A stretch of DNA of 64,000 bases from Adiantum capillus-veneris (taxonomy: Eukaryota; Streptophyta; Polypodiopsida; Polypodiales; Pteridaceae), in contig CM043950.1 of the NCBI GenBank assembly GCA_014529385.2, positions 76,522,435 to 76,586,434 on the forward strand, read 5' to 3'. Each line of letters begins with the position of its first letter. Within the stretch, counting starts at the first letter, position 1. This document shows positions 31,561 to 44,696 of the stretch, in pieces. Both the position numbers and the translations under genes were made by a program. The notes below the pieces were generated by a model. The model ran no database searches. It was not told the DNA's origin and worked only from the letters and a program-made list of their open reading frames with translations.

Positions 31561-32900
31561 TAGGGCATATATTAGGACAGGACTAGACCCCCTTGCAGGC
31601 TCCTTCTTCATGGGGTTGACTACATACTTCGATTGCCTCTTTAACTTAGGACACATATCCATGAGTTGCCCAAAGGAAACATTAGACTTTCTACTCACCA
31701 AATTAGCCCTTAAGCTATAAGTTGGTTTCCCTTCTCCCAAAGGAAAGGTGGATGCATTGTAATATTGCTTGGGTTTTCTCTTATTCTTCTCTTTACTTGT
31801 ACCTATTTCAACATGTTTCCCTCTTTTATGTCTAGGACTTGCATCACTCATGTCATGACCATAGCTCCAAAATCATCCTCTTTCTTCTCCAAATGAATTA
31901 TGCTTACCACTTTTATTTTTCTCTTCTCTTCAGCTGTCAAACCGCTTGACCCTGCTTCTCCTTTAATCTCAATACCATAATCTTGATCTTGAGAAGGAAT
32001 TTGTGAAGGAAGAGGAGACATATCACCACCCATTCTCTTTGGTTTGTCACATTGAGGGCTTATATGACCCCATTTACCACAATTATAGCATTGAAACATA
32101 TCCCCTCTTCCACCCATGCGTCTTCCTCTACCACCTCTAAACCCCTCATTGCTTCCTTAGCCACATCCATATCCATAGCCTTGATCTCTTCCACCTCCCA
32201 TCATATTCATACTATGATTATTCATAAGACCTACAACCTCTTGCATATCCCTTCAAAAAGAACTCACATCATGAGACGTGTGTTGATCATAACCTAGCTC
32301 CTTGATGAGTACCCTTGGTTGCTGTAAATCTTTGACTTCAACCTTTGGCTCAATATTAATTCCAAGTTGGTGAAGACGCTCTACTTTCAACTATTTATTC
32401 TTTGCAATTTCAACTGCCTCCTCAATGGTCCTTGGTTGCTTAAGCTCCACCCTCAAGCGTAGACTACTCCTCAATCTTGCAAGAAACCTATCCTTCTTCA
32501 ACATGGATGGAAGAATTTCAGACCCCAAAGATGTACACCACTTTGTTCATAATGCATTGAATGATCTCACAAAGTCTTCTATGGTCTGGCCTTCACACCA
32601 TACCAAGCCTTGAATAGACTGCCGTACCTTTTGTGGGTCTTCCACCTATTGAAAGTGTGTAAGAAAATCATGTCTTACCATTTTATAAGTAATAACTTGA
32701 GGAGTTTGGGCTGATTGTAGCTCCTTCTTGTATCCTTCCAGCCATTCCATAGCATCTCCCTTCAAACAGATGTAGAAGATTCACATCACCAACACTGGGT
32801 CTTGTTTAATAGCAAGAAGGCAAGCAAACTCCATTTTCTCAATGAAACCTTTGGCACTTTCATTTGATTTCCCACTAAACTATAGAAAACTAAATGCCAT
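31560..32900 (-). pseudogene. Gypsy-A gag and post-gag linker remnant
   Basis: The start is ATG at 32900 on the minus strand (MAFSFL), matching the Gypsy-C gag start. Recognisable blocks are VEDPQKVRQSIQGL near 32650 and LKKDRFLARLRSSLRLRVELKQPRT near 32480. The knuckle CYNCGKWGHISPQC is at about 32049-32090. The linker with YGIEIKGEAGSSGLT is near 31970 and FPLGEGKPTYSLRANL near 31740. In-frame stops occur repeatedly. Confidence 0.82.
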
Positions 32901-32942
32901 ATCTTCCAAAAGTTGTAAATCTAAGCTAACTTGAAGTGATTC

Positions 32943-32959
32943 CTTGGTGGAGGGCACCA
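32943..32959 (-). promoter_or_regulatory. Gypsy-A primer-binding site candidate
   Basis: On the minus strand TGGTGCCCTCCACC lies about ten bases inside the 5' LTR. TGG plus GCC is a typical primer-site start, and the position relative to the LTR matches that of TGGCGCCCCC in Gypsy-C. The tRNA is not identified. Confidence 0.55.
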
Positions 32960-32968
32960 AAACACTAT

Positions 32969-33858
32969 TGGGCAAGAGAAAAAGTGGGACACCTCTATAG
33001 CTATATGGACCAAGAGCACTCAAGATTCAACCTCAACACCAAACATTGTACCCCAAACACTCTTAGTAAACCCCAATCAAAAGGCCTATACTACCTTGGG
33101 AATTTATCAGCACACGCCCACCCAAGGAACCATAGCACATATGAGAAAAACCCATATCAAAGCACGCATTTACAACACACGTAGGCCAATGCATATGAAG
33201 ACAAGGATTTCCTCTTTCCCAATTGGATATCACAAACACACAATTTCATCAACTCCACAGTTTATATATACATGGCCTCCCAATCTATCTACACACAATT
33301 TATAGATACATGGCCTCCCAATCTGTCTGCACACAATTTTCCACTAGGCTGCCATAACCTTGCAGAGAAGTAGTCGTAACTTGAAGATCACAACTCCAAT
33401 TGGGGAACTCTAAAGCTTGGAAGAAATCTTGAAAAATGAATGGCAAGAAAGTTGGATGTGACAAAAATTGAACCTACACATGGATACATGCAAAATTGAC
33501 GCGAACAGAGAGCTGTCCCGCTATGACTACACGTAGAGAAGGCAAGGTGAGGCAAAAAAACATATCAAAAACCATCAGGCAGGCCCAACGAGCTAAAACC
33601 TGAAAATTTTTGGAGTTTGACTGAACTTTTTTAAGTTTGTAGACGAGTTCTGTCTATATACAAGTCTCACTTTGAAAACCTCACTCACGGGCTCTTATAG
33701 TAGCCCGACAACTGGCGCTATACTAGTGACTTGCCCTGCATGTACATGTGCTTGCCTAAAAAACCCACAAAAATAAATCCCACACACGCTTTTGACATTG
33801 GGAATCATGTCTATATGTACAAATTTACAACAAAGGAGTGTCAAAAACGCGCCCGGCG
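32969..33858 (-). repeat. Gypsy-A 5' LTR (right copy)
   Basis: It is about 890 bp and partner to 10889-11759. It has an internal tandem duplication of 'TACATGGCCTCCCAATC' near 33269-33325 that the other LTR lacks. The minus-strand 5' end was placed at CGCCGGGCGCG, opposite TGCTCGATGCA in the other LTR. Confidence 0.75.
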
Positions 33859-34965
33859 CCGTGAACAATTTAAGATGATTAGTGCATGGTAATGATGGTG
33901 TCATAAGAAAAAGTTAGAGACCATACAAAAATGGAAAGGGCATTGATATGCTCTTTTGTTGAGTAAAACTCAGAGAGAGTGCCACAGAGGGGTAGAAATA
34001 TGGATATTGGTATTAGGGAAACCTTGCTTGCAATACCAAACACGTACAAGCAAATAGACATTTTACATGATGTCAATAAAACACTCAAGAGCATGAGTCT
34101 CAAGCCAGTTTATAGCACTACATTCAAGAGGGTTTGTAATACTGAGTTTGCTAATGTGAGCTTGTAAAAAACAAGTGAGTTCTCCAAATGTGTTGTGTGT
34201 AGTCGAATTAAGTCTCCAACTAGAGTCAAAGGATGATGAGTTGATTGCATGTTTGAAGGATGAACGTAGAATTGACATGATGCAACAAAAAAGTTTTAGG
34301 AATGTGTACTACACATGGTGTAAGTTCTTGAAATTGCAAAAGGATACATATTTATGAATTATACATGATAAAATGGAATAAAAAAGATAGCAATACCTAG
34401 ATTGTGTGTGAACTCAAAAGACTGTGAGAATGCATATCAACTATAGGTATCATTAACATGTATGATAACACATGTGGTCATTTATCGCTTAATGGTCTAT
34501 GGCCTTCAGATCTCAATGCTAAAATGGGTTCACTTGCCTTATGCTTACAGAATTTGGAAAGAACATATAACCATGGACTAGGAGATTTATGCCATGACAG
34601 TATGCCACACGACAATGTAACATTAGTCAATGCATTGAACTCAAGGACGGATCTAGACCACCAAAGCAGAATGAGGCAAGAGCGTGAGAGGACCACCATT
34701 GGCCATTGAAGGATGTAATGAAGAGATTGCTAGCTTGCAATCCTCCTCCTCTCAATGTGGTGTAGATACCATGTCCACTCCCATGTTTTGAAAATTGTTT
34801 GAGAATCTTTCACTACAACTATATACTTGTGCAAGAGAGAATAAGAATCGATATTTATTTGCATACTTATTCTTGCTAGTATAAAGAGGTGTTTTCAAAA
34901 CCGTGCATTTGGGATTCTTAATGGGCCATACACATCAGGATTGTTGGAGCTATATATGGCTCACT
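33859..34965 (+). pseudogene. DUF7869-type transposon protein, 3' piece (split by Gypsy-A)
   Basis: The reading continues the piece ending at 10888. The motifs follow the order of the DUF7869-containing protein family: MPQRGRNMDIGI...TKxxVY-like KQIDILHD, FKRVCNTEFANVSL, FSKCVVC (Cys pair), LKDERRIDMMQQKSFRNVYY and IIHDKM. Then come NTCGHLSLNGLWPSDLNAKM, a family-like ARENKNRYLFAYLFLL and GFLMGHTHQD. The last two blocks correspond to the 'DNC.RENKNRY...FL..LV..G.F..V...FL..GHTHED' signature. Several stops and frameshifts occur (near 33893, 34167, 34390, 34706, 34880). The family is thought to be transposon-borne, and its catalytic chemistry is not established to my knowledge. Confidence 0.75.
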
Positions 34966-35126
34966 CTACTCAACTTGGTCTCACCTATATATTTGTATAT
35001 TTTCCTCAATATGAATCAGTCTTTGGGAGCATACATGGTGTGTCTCTTGTCTCATCTCTCTCTCTCTCTTTCTCTCTACTTCTCAACATGGTATTCGAGT
35101 GGTAATGATCATGCGACGATTCAATT

Positions 35127-36718
35127 TGTAACATTTAATGGACTAGTAACTTGTGTGCAGCGGAAAACAACATGAACATAGTGAGCATTTCATTAGAATA
35201 GATTCCTAGTTAGCATAGCAAGAGTTCTTGGATGGAGAGAGCAACAAAAAGCATAACACCTAGTTATATAGGCATGAAAAATACTTCAAAGGAGAGAGAA
35301 ATTAAGCTATTGACAATAGTTGAGGAAACGGATTTATATGGAGCCAGTCCCCCCTCCAAAAGGCTTTGTATTATAGGTTTCCCCCATCCAGGGAGACATG
35401 TTACAATACAATTCTTTGTGTTTCTTCAATAACTAGCTAGTGCAATGAAGATGGAAGCTTCAAGCATTAAGAAAACACTTATAAAACACAACATCAATTC
35501 CCACACGGTCGTAGACCCAAGACCTCACACACATTCGAAGATGGTGAGAGCTAGCGGGGTATGAGAGTAGATTGAGAGGAAGAAGGAGTAGTCTTACAAG
35601 AAAGAAGTATATCTCACATAATAACTCATAAAATCTTAGCATAGCTTAGTAATTAGCATGGTAGAGGAGATGATCATGCATTGAAGCTTGGCTCTTGGTT
35701 GGATTTGCATCACAAAGTCAAGAGTTGTTGGTGTAGGCCTCCCTTCTCAGAAGCTTGGAGTAGATGATGTGCTTTCCATTAAAGCTTGAGAAGGAGAGAG
35801 AGAGAGAGAGTCTTATTGATTCAGACATGATATTTTGTGTGTGTGTGTGATAATGCCTTGCCAAAATCAGCCCCCTCTCTCTTGTGGTCTACCCCTCTTG
35901 CAAATTACTCTTGTTGGCACCCCATGGGACCCTACAAAGCTTATCCAATCATAATTGAGAAGCATAAGTGATAGCCTTGTGACATGTGTCCCCATTTTCC
36001 CTTTTTTGAGAGCTTTAGGTGATTAAATAATGCAACCAAACTCTCATTGGACCCCTTTGTCTTCTGGCCAATAGTAAGCAGGCAAGCCACTAGGCTATGA
36101 TTGCTCATTGGACCCCTTGGGAGACTGTCCAATAGTCTTCTAAAGAGCCTAATTCTTACTGGTTCTTTTATCAAGTGTTTTTAAATGAATTTAACTAGAT
36201 TTACTCTAGCCTAATTCTCATTGGTCCACCTCTATGGCCATCCAATAGGATTTGAGTGCACCTTGGGGGCAACTAGGCTAGGGAGCTGACATGTGTCCCC
36301 TATTCCCTTTGTGTAAAGGGAGCCTGTGAGTGTGTGGGTGTGTTTCTCTCTCATCCCCTACTTACAGGTCTCGCCCTCTTCTATGTAGGAGTCTTAAAGA
36401 CTTTTGTGTACACTTAGAAAGAATTCAATTTTCCTAAGATTTGACCATTGGACACAACCTTTGAATTTTGGAATCTTAGCATTTTGGAAATCTTAATGGA
36501 CTGAACCTCAGGGTCTTTAAAGCCCATTGCTGCACATTGCTCTTTTGCAGATGGCCCCCCTTTGGATCCCTATTTTCCCTCCGTTGGATCCCTATTGTGG
36601 CCGGTCTACCAACTTAACCAATATTCTAGTTTTTTATCCCCTGGTACTTTCCCATGTTAAATGATCAGTTTAACATGATAAAATCATATAGGAGAATTAG
36701 ATATTAGGTATTATGACA
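35127..36718 (-). repeat. Gypsy-D 3' LTR (complete, 1592 bp)
   Basis: It starts TGTAACATTT and ends ATTATGACA on the plus strand. The part from about 35785 aligns with the right LTR, and 36050-36420 is absent there. It includes (GA)n and (GT)n tracts near 35794-35850. On the minus strand a purine-rich AAGAGAGAGG lies just before it and fits a polypurine tract. Confidence 0.75.
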
Positions 36719-37059
36719 TTACCTCTCTCTTGAAATCATAGTCGTCCTTGACTATGGGGTAGAGAAGATAAAGCCTATTTATTAGTCCTTTGGATCCCTA
36801 TCTTGTCCTAAGAAATCGTTCCAGAGTAGATGACTAATTCATTTGGCGCTTGAGAGCCTAAGGCTGCCGCAAGCATGTTTGCACATTAGTCCTATCAATC
36901 TTCCATATTGGAGTGACAAGATCTACTTGGTGTTTGGGAGACTTCGTCTCCACAAACTTGATTCTAAGCATGCATACTACTTAACATTTGTGCACAATAA
37001 AGAAAAAGAGATTCTTATAAGACAAAAACTTTGTTCATTTTAAACATTTGTACATTTTC

Positions 37060-37610
37060 TTACTCTAGGGAAACATTGTAAGCATTGACAAGGTTTAGGT
37101 TAGCCTTTAATTGTATGCCTTGCATCCATCTAGCATCTTCAAAAGGATAATTCTTAAACTTAATAAGATATCGTCGGATAGTATTACCACCTCTTAATAC
37201 CTTGTCTTCATGTCGGAGAATGGACTCGTATAGCAACACCTCTTCTTGGTCCTCGATCTCCGATGGGTCTTCAATAGTTGTCTCTTGAGGTGGCTCTCCT
37301 TTGTAAGGATTTAGTAGGATCACATGGAAGCCAATGTGTATGAGCCAATGATTGGTAAACTTGAATTGATAGGCCATCTTTTAGTGATTGGTCTAAGAAT
37401 CTGGAAGGGACCATAGTACCTTTTTGCTAACTTAGCATAGTACTTTTGGTGTCCCGTAGAATTCTTGCCTGTCGTGTGCCTTATTCAAGCCTTGGGAAAT
37501 TTTAGCAAGACCCAATCATTTTCTTTAAAGTCTTGGGCTCTTCTGTGATTATCAACAACAACCTTTTGCCTTTGCTGTGAGATAGAGATAGTGAGGCGGT
37601 CCGGGGTGGG
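37060..37610 (-). pseudogene. Gypsy-D integrase C-terminus with chromodomain-like end
   Basis: The minus-strand reading gives VVVDNHRRAQDFKENDWVLLKFPKA, a stop, YYAKLAKRYYGPFQIL (GPY/F box) and FHVILLNPYKGEPP. It ends with YESILRHEDKVLRGG...RYLIKFKNYPFEDARWMQG. The last segment has the 'iL.......R....YLVKWK.y..E.A.W' pattern of a chromodomain. It would bind chromatin and help target integration. A stop and a shift near 37377-37480 break it. Confidence 0.75.
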
Positions 37611-37788
37611 CAACAAGAAGAGCGGCCTCTAAACACCCTTCGAGGCTCTCGTGCTGCTCAATTGGGGCTAGGGCAACGTCAACCCATAGCCAGAAACCAA
37701 ACAAGAAAAGGGGCACCACCTAGTTGTAGATGCGAACTAGGACGCACGTGATATCTCCTTGTACTCAAACGCACAAAGAGAGGGGAAG

Positions 37789-38342
37789 CTTGAGAAGGAG
37801 GGAGAGAGTTTTCTTGCTTCACACATGACATTGTGTGTGTGTGTGTGTGTGTGTGTGATAATGCCTTGCCAAAATCAGTCCCCCTCTCTCTCTTAGTCGA
37901 CCCCTCTTGCAAATCACTCTTGCTGGCACTCCATTGGACCCTGCAAAGCTTAGCCAATCATAATTGAGAAGCATAAGTGATAGCCTTGTGATATGTGTCA
38001 ACCTTTCCCCTTTTGTGAGAGATTTAGGTGATTAAATAATGTAGCTAAACTCTCATTGGACACAAAGCATCCAATTTCCCTAAGATTTGACCATTGGACA
38101 CAACCTTTGAATTTCGGAACCTTAGCATTTTGGAAGTCTTAATGGGCTGAACCTTAGGGTATTTAAAGCCCATTGTTGCACATTGCTCTTTTGCAGATGC
38201 CCCCCGCTTGGATCCCTATTGTGTCCGATCTGCCAGCTTAACAAATATTCTATCCTTTTCTCCCCTGGTACTTCCCCATATTAAATGATCAGTCTAACAT
38301 GAGAAAATCATTTAGGAGAATTATCTATTAGTTATTATGACA
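37789..38342 (-). repeat. Gypsy-D 5' LTR, truncated
   Basis: It aligns with 35785-36050 and 36420-36718 of the other LTR. The inner side is missing, lost with the internal deletion, and about 370 bp in the middle is also absent. It holds a (GT)n run at 37833-37858. Confidence 0.75.
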
Positions 38343-41536
<3,194 letters not shown>

Positions 41537-42101
41537 AATGGATGTGCAAACTGATTTTTTGAATGGTGATTAGGAAGAGGAAATCCACATGGAACAGCCA
41601 GAAGGGTTTTTTATTTCAGGGAAAGAAGATCTTGTTGCTTAACTCCATAAGGCACTATATGGTCTCAAACAAGCTCTGCGGGCCTCTCATACAAAGTTTG
41701 ATCTTTTTCTCACCTCTAAAGGATTCATCTCTTGCTCTTCAGACCTTAGCTTATACTTAAAACACCAAGGTAGCACTTTTGTGATTCTTGCTCTTAATGT
41801 GGATGATACCATCCTTGTTTCCAATGATTTGGGATTTCTTCAGCAACAAGTGAAAAAGTTTTTGTCTTTTGCATTTGAGATGGTAGATCTTGGAGAGATT
41901 CACTCGTGTCTTGGCATCTAAATTCAACAGAATTGTACAGAAGGTATTTTATTCCTTTGATAATCAAATTTTATTGCATATACTTTTTAGAAATTTGGTA
42001 TGGAATCTACACATTCGGCCAACACACCTCGTCTCACGAGTTCTACGAAGAACACTTCTGATAGTGGTGGTGAACTTGTCACAAATCAACCTTACGCTAA
42101 C
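41537..42101 (+). pseudogene. Ty1/copia reverse transcriptase fragment
   Basis: The frame reads MDVQTDFLNGD, a stop, EEEIHMEQPEGFF, then HKALYGLKQALRASHTKFD, a VDDTILVSNDL box where copia has YVDD (here NVDD), and VDLGEIHSCLGI. These are the successive motifs of copia RT (RVT_2). The fragment continues to TNQPYAN at 42101, where a 14-kb LINE insertion begins. The downstream protein resumes at 56078 with LIG.L and RPNIFLVANYL. Earlier gag and integrase parts are missing on the left. Confidence 0.88.
42088..42101 (+). repeat. Target-site duplication of the 14-kb LINE (left)
   Basis: AACCTTACGCTAAC is repeated at 56078-56091 as AACCTTATGCTAAC, one mismatch, and both are followed by TT. A 14-16 bp duplication is typical of LINE integration. 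Copia coding sequence reads across it. Confidence 0.85.
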
Positions 42102-42289
42102 TTTTTTTTCCGAGAAAAAGATCCTTCTATTAGTTAATGAAACTTCCCGTAGGGCTACAACCACCTCTTCAAGAGAGGGCTACAACAATCATGATGGGGA
42201 GACTCTCCCAATGAAAGAAACCAGCATATGTACAATGGGGATAAATCAAGAAATGGGGGGAGGGAAAAGCCACACAGGTGGTCGGTAGT

Positions 42290-43809
42290 GCGGGGCCCGT
42301 GAGGCTGGACCAAGCCGTTGCTCCCCAAGTGTACTGTCAAGCCGTGGAAAGAGCAGGCATCAGCCAAAGAAATCAAAGCCACACCTGCTGTGCCACAGGA
42401 CAATTCCAAAGACAGTGACATTGACTCTCCACAAGATGGTCACAAGCTGCATATGCGGCCGAGAGACCACTATGCACTAGCCAACTCCCAATTGCTGTAG
42501 CTCTGTGTGCGACCAGCCACTGAAACAAGGTGACTTACCTTGGCTATTTGGAGTCCCAGAACCTCTCCTAGAAGGCTGCCAAGAACTCAGCTGTGAGCCC
42601 CTCCTCTTGCCAATGAGGTGCTGCAGCGGGGCGGGCCTCTCTCTATGCTGCTAGTATATGACGTCCCAATTGAATAGTGTACTGAAAGAACGGGACACCT
42701 GGGTGGTTTGCAGAAGAGAAAGGGTCCCTCCAAAGCCACTCACTAGGATCCCACTGTACTCGTGCCAGTGGACAGCACTCCCAAGCCCACAGCCTCCAGT
42801 GTCCAGTCTCAAGAGCTGCTCGGTCAGGATCGATGACACAAGTCCTCTCACATATTCCCACCACTCGTATCCTTTGAAAACAACACTTTGCTACCTACGA
42901 GGCCTCTACTACAACTCGATGTAAGCGTCCCTCACCCTGTAGCTCAAAGAAAAGGGATGGAATAGTCTCCGAGGAGGCCCGGACTGAGATGAGAACCTCC
43001 AATCGTGTGAAGGCTCCCATCCACCTGGGTGCTATTGGCTCGAGCGGTGTGATCCACTCAGCTGGAACTGCCTTTGAGATGTCCTGGCACATACTCTACA
43101 CCCCTCTCATGCCCTGTAGAGATGGAAACTTTGCACCTCCTCTGACAAGCCTGCAAACTCTAAACAGTCACCTAAAGAGGGCACTGGACACGCTACCATG
43201 GGACCCCACGAAACATGAGGCCGACTACCAACCAAGTGGTCTCTCTGAGTGCTAACCATTGGATTCCAAACAAGGGGTTTCCGTAGGCGCTCCTCCGTGC
43301 AAGTAGGATGTCGCTGCTCCGCGCCTCACCGCAAGAGCTCCCAAGATCGAAGAAAACTCACAGTAAAGCGGTCCTCTAGTCTCTTGATCAAACCAACTCT
43401 ACACATCTCTGTGAAGATCCATCTAGTCGAAGGTCGCCAGGGGCCTCCAGCCTGTGGCACCCTAGCACAAAGCCTCTATAGCAAGAACTCCTTCCACGGC
43501 TCCTCACCTGTAAGAAGTCCTCTGAATATGAACTTCCCAAGAAGGGCTCTGCTCTTCTGTGCTGGGTCAATGATCCCAAGCCCTCCCTGTGAACAAGGAA
43601 GATTAATGACCTACCAAGCCACTTTGGCTCGGGCTATCTGAGTGTCACATCCGAACCAAAGGAAGTTCCTCATCATCCTCTCTACCTGACTGATACAAGA
43701 ACTCGAGAAGATCTAGCAAGAAGTAATGTACCACATAGTCGCCAACAACACTTGGTTGGCCACTACTAATCTGCCAGCCAAAGAAAGTCGTGGTGAGCTC
43801 CAGTGTAAC
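42290..43809 (-). pseudogene. LINE-T ORF2 C-terminal region with zinc finger
   Basis: Minus-strand frames contain HCLWNCPVAQQVW near 42420-42380, the zf-RVT-like 'H....CP.A..VW' signature of plant L1 ORF2. Broken stretches leading from RT towards it occupy 43800-42500. Compared with the second copy at 56693-57369, about 360 bp has been lost at about 42289. There is no continuous frame. Confidence 0.65.
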
Positions 43810-44500
43810 TGTTAGGAAATAAGACGTAGCTAAATAGATAATTGAGTAGATTACTTAATGGAGAGAGACAGATTTATATACATGAGATTATAGAGTAGAG
43901 AGAGAGAGAGAGAGTACACATGATATACGTGGTTCACCCAATGTGGGCTACGTCCACGGGAAAGCAGCCACTCAATGGCTTTAGTACTTCAAAACAAGAA
44001 GTAGTTTACAAAGGGATTATAACCTTAATGGAGCTCCCGCCTTGCTTCACTCTCACCACCTCACACTCACCTTGTTGCAACAACTTCACACTATGAAATG
44101 TGTGTAGAAATGGCCTCCTTTTATAGGCCAAAAGGGTTGCCCTCTCTTATGAGAGACAACCATGTGTAGCCGCCCTTGTGCGAATAAGTCCAAATCGGAC
44201 CCTCCAATCCGCCCATGTGTGGCCGCCCTTGAGAAGACAAGTCCGCTTTTGAATTTGGCCACCGGCCACCGGCCATTGACTTCTGACCACCGGCCATCGG
44301 CCATTGACTACCGGCCACCGGCCAACCGACCGGTTGTTTTTCGGACCTCTTTTCGGCCGCCGTCCGGCCATAATATTCCGGCGAAAAAGAATATTCCGGC
44401 CTTTAAAGTTGCCCCTGATTCTTGTCCGTGAAAATTTTGGTTTCCGGTGAGTGATTTTCCTTCACGCACGATGGCTTCTCCTCATAATGGGGGCCTTACA
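43810..44500 (+). repeat. Solo LTR-like insertion in LINE-T
   Basis: It begins TGTTAGGAAATAAG and ends GGGGGCCTTACA. It contains ACGTGGTTCACCC and GGGCTACGTCCACGG, a phrase often seen in plant LTRs. It interrupts LINE ORF2 sequence. GGCCACCGGCCA-type short repeats lie at 44255-44335. No clear target duplication was found, so the borders are uncertain by a few bases. Confidence 0.6.
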
Positions 44501-44696
44501 AATGTGCACTTTTACAAATCAGGCTCCATACTTAACAGTAACAACTTCCTCCTGATAGACAGGAGGAGGGGAGTAATCTGCTTCTTAGGAGACAAGTCCA
44601 AACAAACCTGATCACCCAAGTACGGAACTGCAATCCGTGGGGGAATCCACCTAAAACTCTCTCCTAGCATCCAATCGGGCAGAGGAGCACTACCAA
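44501..44696 (-). pseudogene. LINE-T reverse transcriptase, unique second part
   Basis: On the minus strand ASGAVINWRKTLAFS runs out of module 1 and continues here as VGSAPLPDWMLGESF, VPYLGDQVCLDLSPKK and LLLLSMEPDL. This is the RT region after the catalytic core, including the 'YLG' block. Only this end of the array has it; the other two modules end at AFS and jump back to the Pro-rich linker. Confidence 0.75.

Larger units (their letters stand above)
10889..33858 (-). mobile_element. Gypsy-A, Tat-like Ty3/gypsy element with nested insertions
   Basis: Two long related sequences (10889-11759 and 32969-33858) flank minus-strand gag, protease, RT, RNase H, second RNase H and integrase remnants in that order from right to left. 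The interior is interrupted by a TIR element (13642-14725) and by Gypsy-B (15288-30081). Without them Gypsy-A would be about 7.1 kb. Its proteins align closely with those of Gypsy-C, including the gag start MAFS, the CYNCGxxGHISPQC knuckle and the DGGAQ protease motif, so both are one lineage. Many stops and frameshifts show it is old. I found no convincing target duplication. Confidence 0.85.
35127..38342 (-). mobile_element. Gypsy-D, internally deleted Ty3/gypsy element
   Basis: The outer ends are TGTAACATTT (left) and TTATTATGACA (right), flanked by CAATT on both sides (35122-35126, 38343-38347). The left LTR runs 35127-36718 and a shortened right LTR runs about 37789-38342. Between them only the C-terminal part of integrase plus a chromodomain-like end remains (37060-37610, minus). 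Gag, protease and RT have been deleted together with part of the right LTR. Confidence 0.82.

Noticed and set aside
33859-33863. Target-site duplication for Gypsy-A
   Set aside because: The bases after the right LTR (CCGTG) do not match those before the left LTR (GTTGT). Shifting the borders by a few bases does not give a convincing repeat.
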